A stretch of DNA of 64,000 nucleotides, taken from contig NC_088303.1 of the NCBI RefSeq assembly GCF_032854445.1, positions 36,437,265 through 36,501,264 on the forward strand. The letters are read 5' to 3'. The notes under the pieces were generated by a model that saw nothing but the letters and a program-made list of their open reading frames with translations, was not told the origin of the DNA and ran no database searches. This document shows positions 49,138-60,494 of the stretch, in pieces. A program made the translations under genes and the position numbers. The first letter of the stretch is position 1. Every line of letters begins with the position of its first letter. Source of the stretch: Liolophura sinensis (lineage: Eukaryota > Mollusca > Polyplacophora > Chitonida > Chitonidae).

Positions 49138-49292
49138 TCACTTATTTATTTCTCTTATTTGGTTGTTGTTTTACGCCATTCTCAAGCAGTTTTCACCTTG
49201 ACGATGTCTGTCTGTTTTATGGATGGAGGAAACCGGAGTGTCTGGGTAAACCACTGACTTTTGGCATGCCAGTGAAGAACTTTCCCACTAGA
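49138..49292 (-). mobile_element. Diverged SINE-A copy
   Basis: TTATTTGGTTGTTGTTTTAC, GCCATTCTCAAGCAGTTTTC, GGATGGAGGAAACCGG and AACTTTCCCACTAGAG follow SINE-A order with many substitutions, suggesting an old insertion. Confidence 0.7.
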
Positions 49293-49294
49293 GA

Positions 49295-49674
49295 TGTACA
49301 GATATGCATCGGAGCGGTCTTCACTCGGTCTTTAGGGAACGTCTGCGCAAACGACAATACAGTCACTGTCAACATTTAGTGTCACGGGGTCCCCAGGAAA
49401 AGTGAGAGTGGTCGACGCCATAAACTGTCCATGGCCGGGATTCAATACGCACATCGTGTGTTCAGCAAATGAAAGAAAATTTTCTTCACTAACCCTCGAA
49501 ACTTACGGCTAAAGCTGTTGTATTGTTGTTGTTCCGAGCTCTTTCCGTTGTGCTATAGAGTGAACGAGTCATCATATAACTAAACAAACAAAACATTGTT
49601 ACTGCCAATTTCCCGGCCGTCTATCGCCAAACTGCTATAAACAGGATACTTCCTTTGAAAACTGGTTATTCAGA
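49295..49674. other. Spacer, no gene seen
   Basis: No repeat or exon-like frame is recognised. Confidence 0.35.
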
Positions 49675-49686
49675 GTGTTTCTATGA

Positions 49687-49813
49687 TTTTATTTATTTGA
49701 TTGGTGTTTTATACCGTACTCAAGAATATTTCACTTATACGAGGCGGCCAGCATTATGGTGGGTGGAAACCGGGCACAGCCCGGGGGAAACCCACGACCA
49801 TCCGCAGGTTGCT
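49687..49813 (-). mobile_element. SINE-A, 5'-truncated, 12-bp target-site duplication
   Basis: GTGTTTCTATGA lies at 49675-49686 and 49814-49825. The 127-bp body has tail and core only, and on the - strand starts at CAGCAACCTGCGGATGG. The sequence is close to the full-length copies, so the insertion is young. Confidence 0.93.
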
Positions 49814-49829
49814 GTGTTTCTATGAAATT

Positions 49830-52800
49830 TATAGCGTAGTAACCCATAACTTAAATGGTTATAAGGTGAAAGATTGACTTTAAAACATGTCCTGAGATGC
49901 ATATTGATGCACTTTGCGAGCATCGCGGTTTCTTGCCAATTACTGTTGACTTCTATGCAGAATAAAGGAGTTATTCATTATACGGCAATATTACACACGA
50001 GATAAACGATCGTCTACCTGGCAATTAGCTGTTCAGAAAATGCGAACATGACAGGCGAGCTAACGAGGTTTGGGGGACCTCAGCTGCCATATGTTAGTGG
50101 GAGTCACTGGGCTGATGTCGTTTCCTGCCCGGCCCCCTCACAAAGCATACAGCCAGTGTATGCACCTATTAGACACTGGTCGATTTACCATTGTAGTAAA
50201 ATCAGAGCCAAAACTACAGCCGTGTTATGATCTTGTCACGCTATAGTTTTCACCTGTTTTTACACCGATGATTTATGTTCGTCGATCGCCTTTGTGTACA
50301 TTGACCAAAAACCGCGCCTTCAATGTGGTCAGTGTAGGACTCTCTGAGAAATTACTGGGTTATTTTTTTGTGATTTGCAAAATAAGACTTAATTTATTTT
50401 TCGGATTAGAAATTGATACTTTGTCAATATAAGTTCACACTGGTGTTGTGATCGACAAAGGTTTGTACGGGAGCAGCTGATTTGCCGTGGCCTTACCGTG
50501 ACACTGAGTATTGAACAGGTATTCCAATAACAATTGTTCTATTGGCCTGCCTGAATTTCTGTTATGGTTGTTCAACCTCTGAAATAATTAATCAACTCCA
50601 TCTATGGTCGCCAGCATGTATAAATTAACTTTGCTTAGTGTGTCTCTGGATGTCCAGTATAGAACGACTGAAGCGTTACAGAGAACGCGCAGAATCACAC
50701 AGTTTCTCCAAAATGCCACTATGATAGGATAATCCGACACTGTTAAGAAAGGATCTAATCATTTCTTTGAAACTTATCGTCTACAACGAAAACGTTATTC
50801 ACACATACTATAATAAAGAGGTTGCTAACTAAGATGGCTATGAGCCTGACAGTTGTGAGAGGGGTAATATAATAAAGTACAATGTATATACGCACCGACA
50901 CATAGCGACAGCAGGGGCGGCTTGTTGCCGTTTGAAGCACAATAGAAAGGTCCTCCTCTCTTATTCACATCGCCCTTGACAATTCAGTTCTAAGGCGGGC
51001 TTGATTTACACCTGTGCCCAGAAAAAATAGAAAACCTCAGTGTGAAAAACAGCGAATTCTATTCATGCAAACTGGCGAGGGCATTAATGCTGACATTTCA
51101 TACTCGGCCACGGGGCATATGTTGTTGTTTGCCTTTTATAATTCAAAATGATTTGTGGTTAAAGGGAAAACACATCCACTAATTTATTCTACATATCCAG
51201 TGCTTAAAGTCAACGAGTGCAATATTTTGCTCAAAAGTATTATTAGGCAATAGCTGGGAGGAATATATTAAAATAATTATCAAAACAGCGTAGTCCGAAC
51301 GCTATATTATGTAAAGTTACGTTAATCCCAGTGTTGAATTAATCCACTTGGAATCTGTGCAGTGTGTACAAATATTGTAAAAATAGCCGTGTTAGGAATT
51401 TACTACACATGTAGTTTGTTATGTATCGTGACGAAGGAACTCTAAAAGAACGTTAAACTGAGCATAGCGCAATTTAATCCGTTTACCCTTGTTAGCGAGA
51501 TGAATGCCTTTTGTTGTACTTGATGCAACATACCCTATCACCCCAAAGTTCAACAAGTACTCTTTTGCATTGAAATTAATTTCAATGCATTGAGTCGTGT
51601 GCCCCCCTAAATCATCGATCGGGGGATTGTACCACACTTTGGATTAAAGATGTATAGTTGGCATAAACTAGATCATGGTTATTTTCAATTTTTTATGATA
51701 TGTTCAAATTAATGAAATGCATTGTTAGCTATCAGCGTCTCTTAGTCCTAAGGTAAAGAGTTACGTTCCCAAACACACGTAAAGTGTAAAAAATATAAAA
51801 CATTGCGTCATTTAAATAGTTTAAATATTAGGACCAAAATACATGTGCTTAATGTTTGTCCTTTTATATTTGTTCATGTTCAAATTATGATGGATTGGAC
51901 AGAGAAATTATATTATGCAAAAGCGAAGCTGTCAAAAGCTTCTATTAAACCATGTCAAAAAGACGCATGGTGAGTTATGCATGAAATCTTTGATTAATAA
52001 GTGTTAAATCTAGAAAACCATCGTAAATTTATAATTAATTAAAAAATTAATTTTAATTTGTTTCACAAAAACAACAAAATCTGAATATTGTCCAGACATT
52101 TATTACGGTTCTTTATGTATGTATCCTAGAAAAAGCCTACACACATTCATAATACATATATACCACTTAGCATTAATAACATTTTGCCAGACTTGTTGTC
52201 TGCTTCATTTCTTGTTTGATAATAGAAAGTGCCTCGTCCCCTTGATTATGAAGTTTACCCCATATCTGCCCCATGACCACTAGGAAGAACATATTGGCTT
52301 GCAGTTTAACTATACACACGCAGTGGCTTTTGCTAATAACCGCGAACTTTCTTGTACAAATAAACAACAAAAACGACCTTTTCCCAATTCAGAACGAGCT
52401 TATAAATGTAAATATTAACGACGGTGTTAACTTAAATGTAGAGTGGCATACCCAGATACACTCAGGTGATATATGTCGCGTATAGTCATGATTCCTTAGT
52501 TTATAAATATGCATTTGCTATAATAATGCAACATAGTGAAAGTCCAACAAGACGCCTATCTATGGTTTGCCCTATAGAGAAACTTCTTCTGAGCAGTGAA
52601 CAGGGTAATCAGATTTCCATAGTATATGCCCTAATATATTTCCTCAGTGTTAAAGAAAATCATTTCTATATAATTGTGACTAGTAAAATTAAAAAACAAA
52701 GTGCATATTCACAGGAAACTGAAAATCACCATGAAAATTTATCACACCATGTGTCATTCTAATCAACGATGAAAAGGGGTAATGGTGAAATCTTTATGCA

Positions 52801-53100
52801 ACACGGCAAAGTTGTCCGGGACTAAACGGAATAAGATATGAACAGTTAAGGATTCGGAACGCTTTGTACACACACGTGTGCCTAGCTGATAGAATACGTC
52901 TCTGTATAGCCTGCTGAATTGCAGAATTTTGAAACGAAGGCGTTATACGGAGCATCATTATTACTCAAGTTAATAAAGTAGTAATTTGTGGCAACGATCT
53001 TGACCCATTGTCTTAATACGATATTTTCATTTTCAGCATCACTAATTCATCTAACTTGGTCTAAGATAATCTGACTGAAACAATGTTCGTATCATGCAAT
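49830..53100. other. Long spacer, no gene seen
   Basis: No dispersed repeat is recognised in 3.3 kb. The parts 50040-50230 and 50500-51130 are more balanced in composition; the rest is AT-rich. The frame at 52466-52762 (98 codons) has no recognisable domain. Confidence 0.33.
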
Positions 53101-53116
53101 CACCGAATACATCGCT

Positions 53117-53254
53117 GCCAGTAACCTGCTGATGATCAAGGGTTTCACCCGGGCTCTTCCCGGTTTACTCCCACCATATAATTCTGGCGGCAATCGTGTA
53201 AGTGGAATATTCTTGAGAACGGCGTACAACTCCATCCAAATAAAATAGAAATCA
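53117..53254 (+). mobile_element. SINE-A, 5'-truncated, + strand, 11-bp target-site duplication
   Basis: AATACATCGCT lies at 53106-53116 and 53255-53265. The body begins GCCAGTAACCTGCTGATGAT and runs through the core to CATCCAAATAAAATAG. It starts at nearly the same internal position as the copy at 49687. Confidence 0.88.
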
Positions 53255-53267
53255 AATACATCGCTTT

Positions 53268-53335
53268 GCACGATATGGCTGAAATACTGTTAATGTGGCG
53301 TTCAACACGATATATTCATGAATTCAATCAAATAT
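53268..53335 (+). mobile_element. Third SINE-type tail, single-unit form
   Basis: CACGATATGGCTGAAATACT, GTTAATGTGGCGTTCAACAC and ATTCATGAATTCAATC form the tail also seen, internally amplified, at 43681-43835. Confidence 0.65.
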
Positions 53336-53339
53336 ATTT

Positions 53340-55655
53340 ATATGAGGATTTCACTTTTCTATGCTGATTAAACCCTCAAACTATATTTGTGTAAGATATA
53401 TGAAACTGATTAGCAAATGAACGATGTCTGTACATAGCTATTTATTTTCATTTTATAACTACTATTTATTTTTTTTTTACATTTTCAAGAGGAAGACTCA
53501 CAAAACAGAGTACATGTTTTTCGTGGTGACTGCTTTAACGCAGCAAAAGCAACTTTAAACTTAACGAAAAAGTGTATATGCTACAGGTAGCATTGCTTCC
53601 AAAATGGTTTATTTCATATCCGTGTACACAGGCATGCATATAAAAGAAGATTTACCTTTAAAAAATGCACCAAAGATATATAAAAAAATAAAGAAAAACA
53701 GAATGTTTCGTGGTTTTGTAACTATTGTAATTTTACAAGACGAGTTCCATCGTCTACAAGTTTAACAGTGCATTATTTTGTTCCCTACTTCCGTATGTCA
53801 CCCTTTGTCCAATATACCCAGACTATAGTTCTGATAAAAAAGATTACATCTAAATATATGCTTTAAAACAAGATTTTGTGCACACATGCAAGTGCTGAAA
53901 TTGTTGTGGTAAGACTTAATATCCTTCAGCAACATGTAAAACACCTGGAGATTATACTAAAAATGTGGTTATATTTAGTGACGGTTATTTAAAAAATAAA
54001 ACAAAAAGACCAGCCGAAACAATGTCGTTGTTATTTTTGGTTGAAGGTAAGACGCTTTTGGTTTTATGATGTTTAACTTAATTGTATTTCACCAGAGCAA
54101 ATGTAATCAAACCCAAATGAGGTGTCAGAATAGCCCTCTAAGTAGGCTTATACGTCAATCGATATGTCTATTTATAACTACTTGCCTGAACAATGAATAT
54201 CGGGATTATGTCATCGTGCGACTATGTTATTAAAGCTTGGACACATAATTGGGTCCATTTTGCCGGGATTGTTTGAAAGGCTTCCACCTCGCTCCTTCCA
54301 CGACCGTTGCACACCGCAGTTATCGTTACTCGGAGCTATACGTCTCGTCCCACGCGCCCTAGGGTTTGCACATAAACTGCATTACTCAAAGAAAATGACC
54401 AATAATAACAAACGCCAGGTGTCATAAATAACCGAGTGTTACAATATAGCAGTTTATGGCTTACTTCAGCGCTGCCGGATCTGTTAATCAACACTGCGTG
54501 GCTATAGTGCTAGAGAGCATCCTGGCCTGTTACCGGCGAAGAAGACAAGAGCATCCCAGCCGGTTACCGAACGGGAAGACTGTTTCTACCCAACTTAGCC
54601 ATTAAACTGCCAACCTTTTTATGAGTATTGATTGAAGTTTCACATGACACCGCCCCATCTTTCATCGGAGCGAGCGGAGTCGGGTTATATGCACAGAAGC
54701 TCTGGACTAGCGGAGGGAAGTGTCTACCTCGAACAGCCGTAGACCCCTGTTGTTTAATGTAATCATGTAGCATTTTTATTAACACTTCGTTGCTTATAGC
54801 GATGTTTTATCTAAAGTGAATAAAAGTCACCCAACAACATAGAACGCAAGTACAGACATGGTTCACCTATAAGAGACAAACATTAAAACGCAATGAACAT
54901 TTCTGCTCGTTTTGCATATTCAGTAGCCGTCGCGATTGAAATTATCAACATCTGCCATCTACACGCTGAATTTTAAGCCACTGATTGACAACCGTGATAT
55001 AGCCAAATTTCCCTTACGCATCCAAATACGCAAACGTGATAATCGTGTGATATATCTCTTAATAACCATTAAGGATATTGTGCCAGTTTAGAGGTATTAT
55101 TCCCATAGTTAGTCAAGTAATTTACGTCATAGTTTATGACATTTAAATACCCTATCGCTTGCATGTTGTACATCATTTCAGTAGCGTATAAAGTATTAAG
55201 GTAGAGAAAATAGTACTATACATGGGTCATGTTTATAAACGTTCGTTTGGTAATTTCGGTGACGTCATTTTTGTCTTAGATAAATTTACAACATGGAAAC
55301 TGTATGTTTACGAATTTAATATATTCATTGCTAAAATATGGTTTATTTTTGCATGAAAATATCATTAAACCGTTTCCAGATATTAAAATACCCTTATGTC
55401 CAACTGATGTACATGCAGAAAATAAAAAAAATGGGATACTTTTTTTTTTCCAGTTATGAGGTTTTTGTAGTTAAGACGTTAATATGATACATCCTGCTCG
55501 GGAGAACGTGAAAGATGTATGTATTCACAGATGACTTACACGTATTATATGAAAAATATCTAAGATAGCAATAGATTGCTGATAGATAAGTGAGATTTAA
55601 ACTTTCGATATGAATTTAAACTTATACTGAGTGTAAACGTGTACACCCAATAATT
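53340..55655. other. Spacer with one short duplication
   Basis: GAGCATCC(T/C)(G/A)GCC(T/G)GTTACCG occurs twice within 54507-54570. The region is otherwise AT-rich except 54220-54760, which is balanced. No gene is supported. Confidence 0.35.
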
Positions 55656-55659
55656 GTAT

Positions 55660-55735
55660 GGAGTGAGTGAGTGCTTGGGGTTTAACGTCGTATTTAACAA
55701 TTTTTCAGACATATGACGACGATAATTATATGGAA
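55660..55735 (-). mobile_element. SINE-B 3' tail fragment
   Basis: GAGTGCTTGGGGTTTAACGT, CGTATTTAACAATTTTTCAG and ACATATGACGACG match the SINE-B 3' end; core and head are missing. Confidence 0.8.
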
Positions 55736-55739
55736 GCCT

Positions 55740-56825
55740 CTGAGTTTTTAACCTGCAGTTATCTTCACGTGATATTTTGCTACATATCTTGATATCGCCT
55801 GGGCCTAATGTATAATAAATCATTTAAATAGAAATAAAACAAAGTCACAAGTGACTTGACTTTAGAATCAGCTCAATTAAAGATTTTAGCAAATGATAAC
55901 ATAGCGTATATTAATTACTTGAGGAAACATATAGCCTGTATATAGAATCTATGTAAATGGCCCCGCGCACATTCTGCGGCGGTATTGCGTTTATCGCATT
56001 TATTTCACAATTTTAACAGTCATCTCAAAATATTAATTCGTAGTCAAACCGATTGCAGTGGGATGGAGAGCTCTTTGTCCCTACCGTCAGATGTAGATCT
56101 TTTTTTTATGACGAGACAATTATGGCGTTCCTTTAGCGCAAGCTCTTCCCTTTCCTGCGCTCCATTCTGAAAAGTCATCGAAGGGGAAGTCGATTTTAAA
56201 TAAAGATACCACGAAAATATACTTATTCATCGCATGTGACAATTACAATCAACCTCATGTACGACACAGCATTATGCAGCCCGGACCTGCCGCATACTTG
56301 TGCAGAAATATTAGCTACACGACATGCAGGCTTTAACTCTGTAGCACCTAGTCCATAACCTGCTCACCTGATTTAGGCTGAACATATAACAGGTTAACTG
56401 TTATACATGCGACTCCATAATTTCCTTCAAGAATTAACTCCATAATTTGCTATAAGAATTGACACGCACATATAAATGACACAATAATCAAAACAACGCT
56501 AAGGTGAGGTTAAAAAAAATCTTCAAAAAGATTTAATTTTGTTCAATGTGAAACAAATGTACAGTAAATACAATGTAACAATTAGGTTTCGATAAAATAA
56601 ATACGGACGTATCTGTAATATTGTGTAGCGATAATATATCTCCTGTTGGCGAAAAAGTAAACTTTGTGATCCGTTGTTCTGAGCGGATATGTTGTTATTC
56701 CAACCACATCAGCGGTCACGTGGCCATTGTGTAAAAACGCCAAACTACGACGTGTAGTGAAAGCTTTTTCTTCATACACGTCTAGAAATAATATCGCCCA
56801 TTTTCTGAAATTTACATCTTATATT
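55740..56825. other. AT-rich spacer, no gene seen
   Basis: No repeat family or exon-like frame is recognised. Confidence 0.35.
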
Positions 56826-56829
56826 ATAC

Positions 56830-56948
56830 AGGCAGATGAATTCAACGCAGCGAGAAGAGTCTATGTGTTTAACATGCTATTTGGAAAGAGAGTCGCACGT
56901 GCAGTTTTGTTGGAGTTCCAACACGTGCCATGCTCAATTCATCTGCCT
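56830..56948. repeat. 13-bp inverted repeat with inner hairpin
   Basis: AGGCAGATGAATT (56830-56842) is the reverse complement of 56936-56948. Between them GTTGGA / TCCAAC and GCACGTG / CACGTGC form a second imperfect hairpin. It may be a small foldback element. Confidence 0.55.
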
Positions 56949-57189
56949 CTAACAACATCCGCTTGGCACGCGCTCACTCGAGCAAAACAATTGAGGGCGG
57001 TGCTGTGCATGGGCGAATTATCTTTTTACATTATTTCAACCAACACGTGTGTTCGCCATTTTTACCTTGGTGCAAATTTAAACTTGAGCAATTTTCTGCG
57101 GAGTTTAAAACGAAACATACGCTCTCCCATCCAACACACCCGTCCGTTCTCAGAGCGGAGTGCCCTCTGGTGGAGGGATCTCATACATA

Positions 57190-58060
57190 GAAGATAGGGG
57201 AAAAGTTTTCACCGCGGAGAGATTATGATCTGAAGTTAACTATAGAGCAATATATTACACCGGGCAATGGTATAGCAACTTGCCATAATCCAGAGAGATG
57301 ATAGAAATTCTATCACCAATGTCAGTTCTGAAAGGCAAATAAAGCCGTTTCAAATCATTGACTTTGTTCTTAACCCCCGCTATTTCATTCCGTTTGATTT
57401 GATCTGTGTCTAAACTGCGAGATTTAATTACACTATTAGGATGTCCGTTGGAGCCGTCGTCCTGGGAGGAAGGCAGGCCACTTGGCTGCCAACCCCGCAA
57501 GACCATGTCTCAGAGGAGAAGTTTTCTAATCGGGTGTCCATTGTTGGAATAAATGAGCGGGCTCTATCAGGCGACCGGCTCAAGAGCCTGGTTGAGATGA
57601 CTTTGACACGACGGCTTCTTCAGCTCAGACCCGTTAACAGTTCTATCTGATCGCCAACTCTTTAAACCATATGGAATAAACAGCTCCGTTGTAATGAATG
57701 GCACCTTTCATAAGCGGCCGCCATGGGACCTTAGAGCTAAACGCTCTACACGGCAACAAGGCGAGATGGGGAGAGATAGCATCGTAGAATGACATTGAAT
57801 TTCTCTCAACATTTCCTATTCAGGATCTCGTGTGCCTGCCGTCTCTGCGACTTAAAAGACTTTGACTGAGATAAAACCGGAACTCATTTCGCTGTGGAAA
57901 GAGAGCCTCTATCGATCAGATTCATCAGAGAGGAAAAGAAAATCATGAAATTCATGCCAGCACAAAACGCATACAAGTTTCCCCTTCCTTATTCCAAGAC
58001 GATCTATAAAAACGTCAGTTTTCTATCAACAGTAGCGATATTAGAATCTAGAATCATCCC
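57190..58060. other. Low-repeat block near the right gene, candidate regulatory DNA
   Basis: Balanced composition without repeats. It contains TGAGATAAAACCGGAAC (57869-57885), which joins a GATA word to an ETS core (CCGGAA). Frames on both strands lack domains. The regulatory role is inferred. Confidence 0.3.
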
Positions 58061-58939
58061 GGGGAAATAAATTACCCAGCTACAAACAGGAGGAAGTCCG
58101 CTTCGACCAACAGACGTCCATTACACGCAGACTGTTTAGCTCTGTACAAACCAAGTGACGACGTCTGCAATATGTAACAACGCCATACAGGGAAAAGAAA
58201 ACGACAACATCCTTCAAGGTCAAAACACGGTAACGCCAAACAAAGAATGACGCCAGACAAAGAATGACGCCCACGAAAGAATTAAACAGAAATACATGGG
58301 AATTGTATAGTATATAATGACGCAAGTTTTCGGAAAAAACCCCAAATGCAATATTAGTAATAAAAGTACACGAGGAAAAAAAGAGACATTTTTGCGACAT
58401 AAGTAATTCGACTTCATAGCTGATTTGAAAATAAATAATCCGCGCTTTTGAGTTCAACCAAGTCCAAGAGCTCTGTTTTTTTTTTCTCATTAATCGAGTA
58501 GGTGGGGAGTCAAATGGAGTGAAAGCACTCGGAAAACTTAAGACATATCGTAGATACTAGTATTTGAACACAAGTAGGTCACTCGAACAAAAAAACATAA
58601 ATGATTTCAGCAATATATTTAACAACGTCAGGGAAACAAAAGTTATTGTTCCTTTAACAATAATTATATACAAATTTTATATTTACACATGTTTACACAG
58701 TTCATGTTTAAGGGAATTAGTGAATCAATTCCTCTTATGTCATAAGATAAATTAAACTATATACATATATTGCACAACCTTCAAATGACTAGTGAGTTCC
58801 AAAGGCCGGGTAGGGACAATAGTCAAGAACCGCCGTGGTGAGCATCATGTGGTAACCTTCCAAAAGTTTCAGGTGTACCCTATAGTTTATATAGAAAAAA
58901 ACAGTTTTGGGAAGTCAATATGTAAGCAGGCACCTACAC
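58061..58939 (-). other. Probable 3' UTR and flank of the right ETS gene
   Basis: This lies downstream of the stop on the - strand. I find no canonical AATAAA or ATTAAA on the - strand in this stretch, so the transcript end may use a variant signal or lie further left. Frames of 62-136 codons on the - strand (58.07-58.49 kb) have no recognisable domain. Confidence 0.4.
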
Positions 58940-59469
58940 TCAAGAATAGTATGAGCCAAGGTGTGAAGACACGTGGCCTGGATGGTGTGACATGGTGTGA
59001 TTGGGCAGTCCTTGATACGTAATAGCACTCGGCGACCAATAACTGGATGGGCTACCGAAGAAACTAGACGGAGACGACTGGATGGGCGCATGGGCATTCA
59101 TAAAGTTCAATTTTGAGTTGTGATGGTGATAACTCGACATAAACAAGTCCTGTTGGTATTTGTAAGCGCTGGGATCGGCCGCTGTGGGCTGCATTGCCTG
59201 AGCCAGTCCAGCAAAGTCAAATTTGTAGGCGTATCTTTTGCCATGAACTTTGGTCATGATGTTTTTGTCGTAGTAATATCGGAGAGCTCGGCTCAGTTTG
59301 TCGTAGTTCATGTTGGGTTTGCTTTTGCGTTCTCCCCATCTCCTTGCCACCTCATCCGGGTCGACCAGTTTGAACTCTCCGTTAGTTCCCTCCCATGTTA
59401 TACAACTGGCATTCGTGCTGTCGGATAAAAGCTCCAAAAGGAACTGCCACAATTGGATTTGCCCACTGC
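58940..59469 (-). CDS. ERG/FLI1-type ETS transcription factor, terminal exon with full ETS domain
   Basis: The exon opens after a strong acceptor (TTCCTTTCTGACTTGTTTTCCAG, - strand) with the last two bases of a split Gly codon, and encodes 175 residues to the stop at 58940. Residues 1-85 are the ETS winged-helix domain: [13 protein letters not shown] (helix 1), [26 protein letters not shown] and [12 protein letters not shown] (recognition helix with its DNA-contacting arginines), then [30 protein letters not shown] and [17 protein letters not shown] are typical of the ERG/FLI subfamily, not of ETS1, ELK or SPI. The tail ends SHLGSYYS. The protein should bind GGAA sites in the nucleus. It faces the left ETS gene tail-to-tail. 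I leave the symbol empty because ERG versus FLI1 orthology cannot be decided here. Confidence 0.97.
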
Positions 59470-59917
59470 CTGGAAAACAAGTCAGAAAGGAAGATACATA
59501 AGTCTCCACAGACACTTAAACAAGAATCTCGATATTCAGCCTGGGGGAATAACAGTTGTGACAGTTATAGTACAGGCTTTATAATACTTATCGTCCTACC
59601 CTCCCCACACCTCAACCAGCAATAAAACAATTTTTGTATCCGGTACGGAATTTTGCATCAGGTACGAATTGCAGATATACTATCGGCATTGATGTTAAAT
59701 ATCGTACTTCATGGAAAAGAACATTAAATATCCTGATAACACATAAAAATAATTATTTAAAGGTTTAAATGCAACAAAATTCTGCGATCATTTTAAATAC
59801 CATTTATATTATATTGGTATTTAGTGATAATATTTCCGTGTTTCTGATTTGGTGGACGGAGTCAATAAACATAAACATAGACATAATGATCAGTGTAAGT
59901 TTGTTTTCCACTCCCAC

Positions 59918-59972
<55 letters not shown>
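59918..59972. repeat. (TTA)n microsatellite, ~18 copies, intronic
   Basis: An uninterrupted TTA run. The Tyr- and Leu-run frames across it are artefacts. Confidence 0.95.
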
Positions 59973-59973
<1 letters not shown>

Positions 59974-60427
59974 TCCTGGACTGTTTTACTGCAGATTGAC
60001 CCAGAGCATGTTTAGAGTATGTTCTGAAGTGTCGTCGCCCTGTGCTGTCTACACCCTTAACCTCTGCCTGACGTTCACGAGGCCATGTTTTGGCCATGCT
60101 GGGTGACCAAAGCGGGGTCTTGACCCGTGTCAGCACCAGTGGACGCTGAGAAATGACCAGATTCGGGTGTGAATGAGATCGGGTTAAGACCTAGGACACG
60201 TGGATCGCCGTCCAAATAGTCTTGATTATCACACACAATGAAAGATCATTTCGTGGCATCTGAGTCCAGAGTCGCGTGTCAGAGAATTATTTCACGGTCA
60301 CGTGACTAGCTGGACATGCTCGGACAATGGCTGGAGATTTTGTCAGTCGAGGGACGCAAGTGTCAGCATTAGACGGGAACAGCAGAAGGTGTGCGGTCTC
60401 TCACAGTGTCTCTACAATCCCGCTCTA

Positions 60428-60494
60428 TTATCTCCCTTTATCAGCTGTGATAACCACGCCCCAGTGTATGGCTTAAGGCGTATCACTCTTATCT
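60428..60494. promoter_or_regulatory. Clustered GATA / E-box / KLF-RUNX-like sites in intron
   Basis: TTATCT (60428-60433), TTATCA (60438-60443), CAGCTG E-box (60442-60447), TGATAA (60448-60453), AACCAC then CCACGCCCC (60452-60462) and TTATCT (60489-60494). The E-box sits exactly between two GATA sites (TTATCAGCTGTGATAA, a perfect palindrome apart from one step). Known biology: GATA/E-box composites bind GATA-TAL1 complexes in blood-cell enhancers, including those of vertebrate ERG and FLI1. That this element is an enhancer is inference. Confidence 0.4.

Noticed and set aside
56727-57197. 156-codon + strand frame
   Set aside because: No recognisable domain, it overlaps other open frames, and it spans an inverted repeat; there is no exon-like composition.
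59470-59515. The open frame of the ETS exon extends upstream to an ATG ([15 protein letters not shown]...)
   Set aside because: The extension covers a polypyrimidine tract and a strong AG acceptor at 59470, and exon joining to 62537 in phase explains the gene better. The residues are translated intron.
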